In this document: one piece after another, positions 36,401 through 48,409 of the stretch | Position numbering within the stretch: the stretch's first letter is position 1 | How the letters are laid out: each line of letters begins with the position of its first letter | NCBI GenBank assembly: GCA_947652605.1 | Contig: OX393580.1 | Location: forward strand, 16,822,159 to 16,886,158 | Source: Elmis aenea | Taxonomy: Eukaryota > Arthropoda > Insecta > Coleoptera > Elmidae | DNA: 64,000 bases | Reading direction: 5' to 3' | Made by a program: the position numbers and the translations under genes | Notes under the pieces: model-generated | Database searches by the model: none | Told to the model about the DNA's origin: nothing | Seen by the model: only the letters and a program-made list of their open reading frames with translations

Positions 36401-37062
36401 AAAACATGTGATCGAAAATTTTTCAAGCTCACTTTCTTCATAAAAGAAAAAATTTACAGACCCTAAACACAGGTACATGCACCAATAATTTTGCAAAATT
36501 TAGAAGATAGCCAACTCTACTTTCAATAAAGGCAATTTTACTTTTTTTTTAAGTAACTTTCGTTTTAAAGCTCTCTATCTTGCATCAGGGAGGAAAAAAC
36601 AAAAAACAGCAATTGTTTGTGGCCTACCATTTGCCACTTTCGTGAAACTTAAATTCGCCAAAATTTTGTTACAGTGGGGTGGATTTTAATCGAGTTAGGA
36701 ACGTATTAGGTCTGACCTTGCTGTAGGTTGTATAACCCAGACTGCTAAAATGGCATATTGAATTGCTTACTGCTAGAACCCAGGTCCAAACTAGTAATTA
36801 TTAAGCAGGACAGCAGGCAACCAAACACGTTTATTGTTGTACGTTTGGCACAAGGCTTTAGCGGCGTGCCTGTGTTATTTATACAACAAATTGATGGTAT
36901 TCACAAAAGCAAAGCAAAACAAAAAAAAGAAAACGAGAATTTTTAAAATCTATGGGCATCCTATTATGAACACTCGACGCTTGTGTATAACATTTTCTTC
37001 CCAACATTTGATAACAACTATCTGTGTAATATAAATAAGATTAATTTTATATCACTTATCTA
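33444..37062. other. 3.6-kb AT-rich desert, no gene seen
   Basis: No element ends, tandem repeats or coding segments were recognised. Short open frames (33983-34280, 34716-34910, 35986-36171, 36758-37034) have no motifs, no matched splice sites and no composition shift. Confidence 0.5.
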
Positions 37063-38880
37063 CAGGGTGAGTCACGACGGACGCGTCGGAGTTTTATGGC
37101 GAAACGGTTTATATTTTCCAATTTCTGTCGCTGTTAGATTAAGTAAGTCAATAAGGGCTACATTTTAAAAATATTTTCAATTATACAGGGTGCTCCAAAA
37201 AAGAGTGCCATATCAAAGTTATACTTTTTCTTATAGAACACCCTGTATATTTTTACATTTTTGGATTCCTCTTTAAATTTACTTCAAAATATGTATAAGG
37301 TTATATGGGTCTAGTCAACCGTTCTCGTGAAAATTGCATTTTCATGAAAATACAGTATTTTCAAAAATTTTCAACATTTAAAAACTTTGACAAGTCTCAA
37401 CAAATTCGCTTGGAGATAAGATTGACAATAGATTATGTAACACTTTGCACCACCTACATTTTTAAAATATTATACAGGGCGTTTTTTACGTTTGGTCAAA
37501 CTTGTGAAACTTTAAACATCGATAACTCATTTTTTTTAAATACAACACCCTATATTTTCTTACACCGTCTTATAGAAAATTTAATTCTCTTTCGAAAACA
37601 TTCAAGCTGTTTTTCACCTAAAATTGATATTTTCCGAGATATCGCGATTTTATTGTTAATGTTTAGGGCAAAGTAATATTTTCAAGTAGGCTATGAAGGT
37701 AGACAGCGATAATTTGAAACAATTGAAAGAAAAAACAGGAAACTTATATTTTTATCGTTTAACTACACACTTTTGACATATTCTTATATGAAAGTTGTAG
37801 TTTTACCATACCTACGTTTAAATAGAGATTTTTTAAAATTGTTTATGCATTTATTTATTGGACCAGTGTTATAAGATAATTATTAAATTCTATAAACCAT
37901 TTTTTGTCTGTTTACGATACGATACTACGACACTCTACCGAAAACAGTACCAACCATGTTTATTTTTTTAAATGTAAAATTAGACAAGTCAGTATTACTT
38001 TTTTTTTAAATCGGCGTTCCGTTCTCGTAACTAATATAATATCAATCGGTTTTTAGGACTTGGCAAACGATCAAACTCAATTATATGAAAAATATTGTGG
38101 CCCTGATGAGAAACCTATATTTAAACGTAAAAATGGTAAATCTACAACTTTCTTATAAAAAAATGTCAAAAGTTTGTAGGCAAACGACAAAATTTTAAGT
38201 TTCTTGTTTTTTCTTTTAATTGTTTCAAATTACCGCTGTCTACCTTCATAGCCTACTAGAAAATATTACTTTGCCCTAATAATTAACAATAAAATCGCGA
38301 TATTTCGGAAAATATCAATTTTAGGTGAAAAACAGCCTGAATGTTTTCGAAAGAGAATTAAATTTTCTATAAGACGGTGTAAGAAAATATAGGGTGTTGT
38401 ATTTAAAAAAAAATGAGTTATCGATGTTTAAAGTTTCACAAGTTTGACCAAACGTAAAAAACGCCCTGTATAATATTTTAAAAATGTAGGTGGTGCAAAG
38501 TGTTACATAATCTATTGTCAATCTTATCTCCAAGCGAATTTGTTGAGACTTGTCAAAGTTTTCAAATAATGAAAATTTTTGAAAATACTGTATTTTTATG
38601 AAAATGCAATTTTCACGAGAACGGTTGACTAGACCCATATAACCTTTTACATTTTTTGAAGTAAATTTAAAGAGGAATCAAAAAATGTAAAAATATACAG
38701 GGTGTTCCCTAAGAAAAAGTATAACTTTGATATGGCACTCTTTTTTGGAGCACCCTGTATAATTGAAAGTATTTTTAAAATGTAGCCCTTATTGACTTAC
38801 ATGATCTATCAGCGACAGAAATTGGAAAATATAAACCGTTTCGCCATAAAACTCCGACGCGTCCGTCGTGACTCACCCTG
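37063..38880. mobile_element. TA-flanked large fold-back element K
   Basis: The left end CAGGGTGAGTCACGACGGAC and its inverse at the right are flanked by TA (37061-37062, 38881-38882). Arms of about 770 bp (37063-37830 and 38112-38880) enclose a loop of about 280 bp. Each arm contains further CAGGGTG-type motifs: CAGGGTGCTCC near 37187, ACACCCTGTATA near 37240, CAGGGCG near 37477 and ACACCCTATA near 37547, all mirrored in the other arm. Open frames at 37305-37676 (plus) and 38321-38638 (minus) start with the same peptide (MGLVNRSRENCIF) because they are the two arms of one palindrome. They are not genes. Confidence 0.88.
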
Positions 38881-38882
38881 TA

Positions 38883-39997
38883 TAAAGATTTAAAAGATAA
38901 TCTTTTATTTTAAATAGAAAAGCTTTTAAAGAAAATACATAGTCTGAGAACTGGTCTACAAAAGATATATCATGAAAAAGATAAGCGTTTCTAATTAAAA
39001 TTATTTACACAACAATTGAATAATCCCCAATTATTTTTTAGCCTTATTTGCAACGTGAAATTTTAAAGTTTTGAATGATTGCAGAAGCTGCATTTATTTT
39101 TTCTATTTACTTCTACAGATTTAGTCCAAAAACTTACACAATATAAAACAGTATGATTATAAAGGACTGTTGGGCCCTCCTAGTTACTTTATAATAAAAA
39201 AGTTGTTTAAACAAAGACAACCAAAAGGCAATTTATGCTTCAACCAACCTAATCTTTTTTTAAACCAATGTTTAAAATATTTGACCGTAAGTTAAAAAAA
39301 TAATTACAACCTAGAAGTGATCGAGTCCTTTGTGTTTTACATAGAGCATTTAAGGATTAATCTGTTATTAACTTCCCCAAAATGGGCTGAAAATTTTGAA
39401 CAATTCTTTAAAGTGTGACGAAGAATTGTGCTTACAAGATTTTTGAATGGTTACACCACGAACTATCCCTTCAGTTGGGCTTGTGGATCATATAAATTGG
39501 GGAAAAACATTGTTAAGATATATCTTGTGAGGTTATCAATTGATTTTAATTTTTTTGCCTCGATGACAAATGAAAACCATTATCTACTGAAGTAAATAAT
39601 CGTCCAAGGACGTATCTAAATGAATACATACGCACCATTAGTCCTTTGTATTTATTCCAGGATATCCACACAATTAAATTTTATATCGACAGGTAATATT
39701 ACCGGTAGTACACAAAAACATTAGCGCTTTTCGCACACACGTTTTGCCCTAACCGGATTGCGAATCGTCCGTCGACAGACTGATTCACCCGCGAAGATAG
39801 GTTTTGCTAATCTGTAAAGCGCGGTTGGTCCGGACACCGCAACTCTTCCAGTCAAGAAAACGTACTAAATGCGGGTGTAGAGGCAACAATATTGTGTAGC
39901 GTTATCAGCGTTCGGATTATGCTCATGTGCTGGCTGATACCTGAATAGCTGCTACATTTTTATACTTTGTTATATAAAACAGTGGCGGAGTTACATA
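38883..39997. other. no gene seen; GC-balanced island 39715-39950
   Basis: AT-rich DNA with a clear GC-balanced island at 39715-39950 that has no repeats, poly-A runs or open frame. It could be a regulatory or conserved non-coding element (inference). A possible hAT-like end CAGTGGCGGAGTTAC at about 39980 abuts the next element. Confidence 0.35.
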
Positions 39998-42539
39998 CAG
40001 GGATGCGCAAAAGTATGGAAACAGACAAATATCTAGAACACCATTGCAGATAGAACAATGAAATTTTGTACCTCAGTGTATTGATACTTTTTGGATTCGA
40101 TGAAAATATTAAGGTTGCAGTACGACTTCCGGTTCAACCGGAAACGGACTCAAACTTTGAAATTTTAAATAGAACACCCTGTATATTTTTACATTTTTGG
40201 ATTCCTTTTAATATTTACTTTAAAAAATCTATAAGGTTATGTGGGTCTAAAGTCAACTGTTTTCGTAAAATTTACATTTTTGTGAAATTTTTGAGCTATA
40301 CAGCACTTTCAATTTTTTTTAACATTAAAGTTATTTAAAAAGGCAGTAGAATTTCGTTTGAAAATTACATTGACAATAGATTATTTAACACTTTGCACTA
40401 GCTACATTTTTAAAATATTATACAGGGTGTTTTTTACGTTTGGACAAACCCGTGAAACTTTAAACATTGATAACTCATTTTTCTTAAATACAACACCCTG
40501 TATATTTTTACACAGTCTTGTAGAAAATTTGATTGTCTTTCAAAAACATTAACCATGTTTCATACCTAAAACTAATATTTTTCGAGTTATCGCGATTTTA
40601 TTGTAAATTAATCCGGCAACGTAATATTTTCGAGTAGGCCGTGAAGTTTGACAGCGGTAATTTTGAAACAATTGAAAGATAAAAATAAGAAAATTGTAAT
40701 ATTATCTTTTCTTTTCGAACTTTCGAAATTTTTTGTAATGTAGATGTAATTTTACCAATCTTACGTTTATATCGAGATTTCTTATCAGGGCTACAATATC
40801 TTTCATATAATTGATTTTGATCCTTCGCAAAGTCTTAAAAACCGATTGATAATGTATTGAGTACGCGAAAAGAACGCTGATTAAACAAAAGTCACTGGCC
40901 AATCTTATCTTTAAATTTAAAAAAACGGTTAGGCTTGAAACCGCTTCCGGTTCAACGAAAAATCATACTTTAGAAAGTGGATACACAAAAAATTGGTTTA
41001 TAGGATTTAGTAATTGTTCCATCACACTAGTCCAATGAATAAATGCATAATTTTAACAAACCTCGATTTAAACGTAAAAATGGTAAAATTACATCTGCAT
41101 TTTTAGAAATGTCGAAAATAAGTGAGGAAAAGGTAATATTATAACTTCCTTATTTTTATCTTTCAACTGTTTCAAAATTACCGCTGTCTACCTTCATAGC
41201 CTACTCGAAAATATTACGTTGCCCTAACAAATTACAATAAAATCGCGATATCTCTTAAAATATCAGTTTTAGGTATAAAACATTGTTAATGTTTTTGAAA
41301 GACAATCAAACTTTCTACAAGACTGTGTAAAAATATACAGGGTGTTGTATTTAAGAAAAATGAGTTATCAACGTTTAAAGTTTCACGGGTTTGTTCAAGC
41401 ATAAAAAACATCCTGTATAATATTTAAAAATGTAGCTGGTGCAAAGTGTTAAATAATCTATTGTCAAAGTAATTTTCAAACAAAATTCTACTGCTTTTTT
41501 AAATAACTTAAATGTTCGAAAAAATTGAAAATGCAGTATGCTTGTTGAGCATGTTTTATGTCTAAATATAATATTTTTGAAGTTATTTAGTTTCCTATGA
41601 TTATTAGCGAGTATTTTACCTAAAATATCGGTAGTAGCCTTTGAAAATACAAAACAATTTGTATAAACTGTCAACAAGAACAGATAATCGGCACAATTTC
41701 CACTATTATGCCACTAAAAATCCATATTTTTTAAGAGCTGTAGATTCACAACATAAATGGCAGCATATAACACCAGAATGCTGTGTATCTACATTCTTAA
41801 AAAATATGGATTTTTAGTGGCATAATAGTAGATATTGTGCCGATTAACTGTTCTAGTTGACAGTTCATACAAATTGTTTGGAATTTTCAAAGGCTACTAC
41901 CGATATTTTAGGTAAAATACTCACAAATAATCATAAGAAACGAAATAACTTCAAAAATATTATATTTAGACACAACACAATCATGCTTAACAACTTTGAA
42001 AGATAATTAAATTTTCTACAAGAAAATGTAAAAATAGTGTGTTCTATTTAAAAAAGATGACTTATATGCGTTTAAAGTTTAGCGAAATGGACCGAGTATA
42101 ACGAACACCCTGTATATTATTTTTAAAATGTAACTAGTCAACAATCACTACGACACTATTGTCTAATAAATTACCAAAGTAAATTGCTCTGGTGTTGTTA
42201 TGTTAATAAATACATAGAAATATTTTTATAAAGGTCTGCATCTGTAAAAATTTTCAAAACAACGTTAATAACTCAAAAACGGTTCATTTTAGATATAAAT
42301 AACCTTTAATATTTTTGAAAGAGAATTTAATTTTACATCCAAAAATTACAAAATATACATAGTGTTCCATATAAAAAAACAATGTTTGGTATTAGAGCGC
42401 AAAAACAAAACACTGTATAGTTGAAAATAATTTTAGGTTATGTAGTAAACGATTACAAACAACTTTTATATTGAACTTTTTTTAATGTTATTACTAATAA
42501 CAGAGCTATCGAATAATTCGTCTAGGCAGGGACACCCTG
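39998..42539. mobile_element. compound block of chained fold-back modules
   Basis: TA-CAGGGATGCGCAAAAGTATGG starts at 39998, and GGGACACCCTG-TA ends at 42539. The outer ends are not inverted copies of each other, so the block is not one simple element. A palindrome of about 1.35 kb (arms roughly 40160-40760 and 41060-41520) carries the same modules as element K. These include TACAGGG-GTTTTTTACGTTTGG, GTGAAACTTTAAACAT and TGATAACTCATTTTT. It also shares the CCGGTT-AACCGGAA module of element F. A second palindrome follows at 41535-41995, and further terminal motifs occur at 42108-42118 and 42365. The open frames at 40066-40552 and 41375-41677 are arm sequence. Confidence 0.7.
41535..41995. mobile_element. 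second palindrome inside the compound block
   Basis: The arms (about 41535-41732 and 41797-41995) pair closely: TACCTAAAATATCGGTAGTA with its inverse, and TTAGTGGCATAATAGT with its inverse. The loop is about 65 bp around TGGCAGCATATAACACC. No canonical CAGGGTG end or clean target duplication marks its borders. Confidence 0.75.
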
Positions 42540-42541
42540 TA

Positions 42542-43379
42542 TATAAAAAAAAAACAATGTTATTAAAAAAAGTATGTACTTACCTCAAAAGTATGTCATG
42601 CAAATATGAAACTAATAGTCGCATACACAACCCATAAAAATTTTCGACGAATCAAACAAAATATTTAAAAAAAAATTTAATCAGACAGTTTTTTGTTGCT
42701 AACCATTTTTTTGAAAACAGTAAGAATCTTGTTTTTAGGACGAAGTTAAATTTTAAAGTAAACTTTGGAACAAACACCTGCAACTGCTAACAAAAGCAAT
42801 TTTTTTTCTTTTCCTGTTTGTTTCTAATATTTCAAATACCTTTGTCGAATTTTATAATTATTCCTGGTAACAATTAACCTGGGTTTTCACGTTTTTACCG
42901 TGCATCTGACTCTTCTTTTGAGACATACCGAGAAGTCATTGAAATCCAACGACACATTCATACGTGAACGCTCAAAAACTTGAAAGACGATAGAATAGTC
43001 AACTAATCACCAAAAATAACCAAATAATCGTTCGATATAATAACGATAATTTATTAAATTTTGTTTATAGGATGTGTTAATTGACAGCTGTGATAACACA
43101 CCCACATTTTCATGTCAAATGTATAGGATAGCGTGAAAGAACCGCTCCGTGTCGATAAAATAAATGATGTTCAATCTGAGATTGTCGGCCGAACCCCATG
43201 CAATGTATTCCAGAGGTAGTTGCACCAGTTTATAGAAATAATTCAAAGATTTGTCACGCGATACTGCGATATAACTTATAGTTCTACATTTATTGCAGTT
43301 AAATAAATATCTTTAAATTTATTTTACTTTATATGGAGCGATTTCTTAAGTTACCAAGGATAATAAAATTATATACGAC
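42542..43379. other. no gene seen
   Basis: AT-rich interval between the compound block and the satellite-like units. Confidence 0.45.
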
Positions 43380-43545
43380 TATTTGTGTAAGGTACGCACA
43401 GACGGATGAACGGATCAATCTAAAATTTTTACTACGGCTTTAGATATAGTACTTAAACATGCTCTAATAATTTTAAAACTATATTTTCAAAAACGTTGAA
43501 GTTATTAAACCTTTTAAGGGATTCATTCTTAGCTTAGCAATGATA
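43380..43545 (+). repeat. satellite-like unit, left of a hAT insertion
   Basis: It contains GTGTAAGGTACGCACAGACGG, AATTTTTACTACGGCTT, AACATGCTCTAATAATTTTA and GTTATTAAACCTTT. These are the same ordered landmarks as the array at 12083-13230, and closely match 46121-46230. Confidence 0.65.
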
Positions 43546-46113
43546 CTAAAATGCAATCAATAGATTTAAATCGCGATTTAAATCATGATTTAAATCAGCT
43601 GATTTTAAAAAATTAAAATCATGATTTAAATCAAACTTCTTTTGTTCACGATTCAACGTCACACGTCACATATAAATTAAATACACGTTTTACTTCCACC
43701 CGCTGAAACAACTGCTGAAAAAATTGCCTATTGTCTTCTTATAAGTCAGGTAGAAAAAAAGTCTCTACAGAAATTTTCTTGTTAAGAGACGCATTCCGGT
43801 AGATTTGCTTTGTAAATGTTCACAATAATTTTTAATTTCAGAGGCAAAAGATCGACAGCCTCATTCAAACAGTCTGCAACTTTTTATTATCGATTTCTCA
43901 GAAAATTTTATTCCTGATAAAAGTTGATGCATGAGCAGCATGACCTAAAACTAATTTTAAGATGAAAAAAAAAAATCATATGACACTAGATTTAAAGTAT
44001 TTTAAAAATTGATTTTTCTTTGTATTTCCCTTTCTTTTACTGTTAGGTCATTGTCTATGCAGTGGCGTAGCTAGAGTTTGTGCCGCCCGGGGCGGTCCCT
44101 GAATTTTCCACTCCTCTAAATAGGTAATGGTTGGCAACTCTCGATTTAAAAAAATAAAACAAAAAATTCGCCACAGGCGATTTTTTTTTACATTTTAGAT
44201 GTTTAAATGTGTTTTAATGCAAAGTTAGATAATGTAGAGTACTTTACCATCACCCAAAATTACAGTTTTACGGCAGAACACTTTCTGATTTTTATTTGTT
44301 TTGATCCTCACAAAATTATTTTTAATAAGGGTAAAAACTTTCACTGATAGTTTCCATTTAGGTAAAGGAACATATACATACATAATATATTAAGCAATAT
44401 TAGCCTTGCCTAGCCACGACCCCAAATATAATATAAATGATAAAGGATTTTATATACCTGTAAAATTGCATTAATTATCACAAACAAGTAATGAAAAATC
44501 GTAAGTCTTTTTTTGGTGCCCTATGATTTGAAAGTTATCTTACCACTGTTCGAAACTTTTGTACATCTCCATTAACAGATACAAATAATTGAACGAATGT
44601 TATTGCTATGAGACGATTGGTTAATATAAAACGGGATTTATACTTCAAATCAAATGTTTGAAATAGAATGGAAGTGAAATATCTCTGTTACAATAAAATT
44701 GAAAGCTGTATGGAATTTAATGCCCAAAATAAATGAAATGTTGGTACCCTATCATACATTTTATTACTTGGAATTCCTATCGTTACAAGGGGGCGGGTTT
44801 TCGGTGTAGTCAGGTCGACTAGCCTGTTTTATCTTCAAACTTCGATGAGTATTCCTTTTTTTGTAATGAATTTTTATGAATTTAATAGCGCTAGTGCCGG
44901 TACTGATTATTATATTTATTGATTCATCATTTACCCTGAGATTTTCATTTTCACCCCATCGGGTAGACTAAAACTGACCCCCCCCCCTCTTGCTACGCTA
45001 CTGCGTCTATGTAAACGTTTTTACCTTTTATGTAGTCCTACACCTAACAGTAGCAGGACTGATGACTAAATAAATAATAAAAAAATATTCGCAAAAATAA
45101 AGTAACCTTATGTTAAAACTTAAAAAATGCATGGGAAGGAATTGTTTAGAAATTAAAAATATGACAATACAAACTTTGACGTTATAATTTCATTTTCGAA
45201 TTTTATAGTAGTGTCAATATTCAAAAAGTTTGTAACTAATAGATAAGTTTTTTATTATCGATTAATCGGAAAATGTTATTCTTGAGAAAAGTTGGTGCAT
45301 GGTCTAAATATTTTAAGTTTAAAAAACCTTGATAAAAGTTCAAACAACACTGATTTTTAGCGATTTTAGGGCAAATCGCAAGATTAAAGTGCTCTTGTTT
45401 AAGGAGTTTAAAAAAAAATAAGGGAAAACAAAACGATAATTTATTTAATATTATTTTTAAATTGTAAACAACTTTTTTTACACTTTTTAAAAATTTTTAA
45501 AATAGGGGCACTTTACTCTTTTAAAATATTTCTAAAATCGTTAAAATCTAGTGTATATGAATTCATATTGAACTTTTTTTAACTTAACTTTTCTCAAGAA
45601 TACCTAACATTGTTTGAGAAATATTAAAAAGTTTTTTCATTTTTGCAGACTTTTTGATGTTAAAATTACTATAACAATAAAAATTCAAATTGAAACGACA
45701 AATTTCACCTTTGGTTGTATTTTTGAAATCTGAACAATCTTTCTCTATGAAGTCTTTTTTGTAACTCTTTAAATAAGGCTCTTGGAATCAGTATTTCTGA
45801 AACCGCTAAAATTCAGTATCGTATGAATTTATATGAAATTCTTTCCATCTTAAAATTAATTTTTAGATCATCCAACAACTTTAAACAAGAATAAAAGTTT
45901 CTTAGAAATTTTTAATAAAATAACTTTTTTATTTGTTGATACTTTTTAAATGACGCTGTATAGAAGATATAATGTGGCGTAAACAACTAGTAAAAGAAAA
46001 ATAGGTAAGTTTCTAAAAAAAAAAAATCGTGATTTTTTAAATTTTTTAAATTTAACTCAGTGATTTTTGATTTTTTAAATAAAAATCAAATTTTGCCCAA
46101 CCCTGCTAAAATG
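43546..46113. mobile_element. 2.55-kb hAT-like insertion (43554-46105) with 8-bp TSD
   Basis: The direct repeat CTAAAATG flanks the block at 43546-43553 and 46106-46113. The right end is CCCAACCCTG, with the TIR-like inverse CAGGGTTGGGCAAAATTTGA. The left end reads CAATCAATAGATTTAAATC and is degenerate or partly deleted. Both subterminal regions are rich in GATTTAAATC/AAATCATG-type repeats. No transposase was recognised. It inserted between two satellite-like units and was itself invaded by the hAT element at 44060-45003. Confidence 0.7.
44052..45011. mobile_element. nested hAT-type element (44060-45003), CAGTGGCGTAG family
   Basis: The ends CAGTGGCGTAGCTAG and TTGCTACGCTACTG are flanked by TGTCTATG (44052-44059) and CGTCTATG (45004-45011), 7 of 8 identical. 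The terminal 90 bp, including GTGCCGCCCGGGGCGGTCCC, is the same as the right end of 51076-52336 in inverse orientation. It has no coding capacity. A run of about twelve C residues lies near 44978. Confidence 0.88.
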
Positions 46114-46230
46114 TATACGCCTAGTTGTGTAAGGTACGCTCAGACCGATAAATTAATCAATCTTAAATTTTTACTACGGCTTCAGATATATAAATTAAAC
46201 ATGTCCTGTGAATTTCAAAACTGTATCTTA
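46114..46230 (+). repeat. satellite-like unit, right of the hAT insertion
   Basis: It contains GTGTAAGGTACGCTCAGACC, AAATTTTTACTACGGCTTC and AACATGTCCTGTGAATTTC, matching 43380-43490 and the 12-13 kb array. The overlapping open frame 46060-46311 is not a gene. Confidence 0.65.
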
Positions 46231-47648
46231 ATTAACACTAAAATTTATTTTCCTTATCAGTATCAGGAACGATTTCCAAAACTACAAGGGCTATTTTCAA
46301 GTATCTTATAAATGAAATGTTAAAATTCATTTAACAACTCTTGTCGAATGCAGATGTTGAGTTGGATGCTTGTAAAATAGAGTTTCTGATTTAATACACA
46401 ACATAATAAAATTCTTCTCTTACACAACTTAAAACAAAATGTTGGTTGTACGATATTTTTAACATTGAAACAAATTTTTAACTAAATTCCACACGGCATT
46501 TACAAACACACTTAAAACTTTACATGATTGGAAATGTGTTGTTAAGTTGACTACCGTAAAAAAATGCTAAGAGCTTGTAAACAACCAATACATTTATTTT
46601 TAGATTTCCATTACTCACTACCTAATAATATTTGATTCGTAACAGTTGTATCTGCATTCCTTGATTTAACCAATAAAATTTTAAGAGCTAAGACCATATG
46701 ATTCCTCGACTCACATTTTCTTATTGCCTTATATTTATCCCACATCTTGCCTGCAAATAAACGAAACTGCAATTGCTACGGCCCCTCACGTAATTTTTAA
46801 TTTTAGTTTTATAAGCATGAAGACCACATACGTACATTTGGCCTTCGATACAGCGCTTGTTATAGTTATAAATTGTGAAACTCAAGACGTTTGCTGGTTC
46901 ACAATTTTACATGGATTTCTTAGAATAAATCTCATTGGAGTCGTAGCAGCATTCGTGAGATTTTTTCGTTTTTTTTTAAACGTAATATCATCGAGGGACA
47001 ACACAACCCATGCTGAGGTTACGATACACCCAGGTCGCAGACGATGAAGGTAAGTAAATATTTTCGTTCGGTTAATATTTACTCACGTCCGTAATGTACC
47101 CCACCTTTATTAAGCAAAAGAGACGTTTTATTTTGGTGTTGTGACATGAACACCTTAAAATTCTATACTCGCGAGATGGATTTGTAACTCACCAAGTTTT
47201 GATTCGTAGGTCTTTATAACCCTTGTGTGAACACCACCTCTGTGCTTTATATATGGTACACCACTAGGCCTGGCTGGACCAGTAATGTTATATAATATAT
47301 AGGCTAAATGGCGTGTGATTTAGGTAGATCATTGCTGGTAAAAAAAACCTTTTCTTTGGTTTTTTACTGTATTTTATTGTTTTATTTTAACATTACTTAT
47401 TTGAGTTTCCTCATTGATGCACGTAAAACATTTATGTTGTTGGTGAAAAAGTCCGAGATGGGGTGAAGTTACCCCGGAGTTCAGTTTTTTATTTATAATG
47501 GAAGAACAGTTAATCGAAATTAGATATTTCTTGAAGCACAAATAAGCACTAACGAAGCAAAATATAGCAACATTTGGAATAACTTAAGGGACCTAGGAAC
47601 GCTTTAAGAAACACAAAACTTGAAGAATATCATAATATACAAAATATA
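46231..47648. other. no complete gene seen; strong splice donor at 47050
   Basis: The only gene-like signal is the ATGAAG|GTAAGT junction described separately. The 107-codon open frame running up to it (46724-47047) is not obviously coding. Confidence 0.4.
47044..47049 (+). CDS. possible first coding exon end: ATG-AAG before a strong donor
   Basis: The sequence GACGATGAAG|GTAAGTA places a start codon and one lysine codon directly before a consensus 5' splice site (intron start 47050). Very short first coding exons of this kind (Met plus one or two residues, then an intron) are common in insect secreted and cuticular protein genes. No TATA box or initiator is obvious, and the second exon was not found, so this may be a chance match. 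Confidence 0.2.
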
Positions 47649-48407
47649 CAGTGTGTCCAAAAGGTATGGAATATGCTATTATATCTCAGTAAATATCCAC
47701 TTTAGGGAAAAATGTTTTGAATAAAAGTTGTTTGGTGCTCAGTTTTTCACCATAATACAAAATTTAATATTTTGGTTTTCGAATAACAAAAGCGCAATGA
47801 AAAACAATTGAATTTTTTTAAATGGCCATATACTCACACATACATATTACACTCATTTGATAAAGAATTTTTTCTCTTTTCAATGATGGGGTCACCTTAA
47901 AAATTAAGTTTATGCTAAGAAGCCGGAGAATATCGAAAATTTAAAAGATCGAATTAGAGAAATTACACGTAAAATCGTTAGGAATGTTATAAACTGGTTT
48001 AAAAACAGAGTTTTTCATTGCCAAGCTGTAAATGGTTCACAGTTTGAACACTTATTGTAGATTTTGTCAAAAAAAATTTGTTCTTATGATGTTTTTGTTA
48101 GAAATAAATTCTAATCAATTAAAATAATTTTTGCGTTTTTCTCAAAAAGTTGCTTAAGTAAGGGTACTTAAGTTTTGCATCATTGATAAGACAAAAAAAT
48201 TCTCTATCAAACGAATATAATATAGAGGTAACTTGTCATTTAAAAAAAATCAATTGTTTTTTATTGCGATTTTGTTATTCCAAAAAAAAAAAAAAAATGT
48301 CTTATGGTGGAAAACTAAGTACCAAACAACTTTTATACAAAACATTTTACCCTAAAGTAGATATTTACTGCGATATATAGCATATTCCATACCTTTTCGA
48401 CACACTG
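47649..48407. mobile_element. TA-flanked fold-back element P (CAGTGTGTCCAAAAGG ends)
   Basis: The left end CAGTGTGTCCAAAAGGTATG and its near inverse at the right (CATACCTTTTCGACACACTG) are flanked by TA (47647-47648, 48408-48409). Arms are about 47649-47885 and 48172-48407. The loop has no coding remnant. An inverted repeat of about 23 bp (CCTGGCTGGACCAGTA at about 47268 and its inverse at 48409-48424) lies outside these ends and may belong to a larger host element. Confidence 0.82.
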
Positions 48408-48409
48408 TA

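Noticed and set aside
37305..38638. Two similar proteins on opposite strands (MGLVNRSRENCIF...), at first sight a divergently duplicated gene, with relatives at 40358 and 41375
   Set aside because: They are the two arms of fold-back element K and the corresponding modules of the 39998-42539 block. Similarity follows from the DNA palindrome, includes transposon termini in the frame, and shows no protein motif.
46724..47047. 107-codon open frame running into the ATGAAG|GTAAGT donor
   Set aside because: The frame is hydrophobic and low in coding character, and its reading phase ends at a stop just before the donor. Only the ATG-AAG junction was kept as a weak signal.
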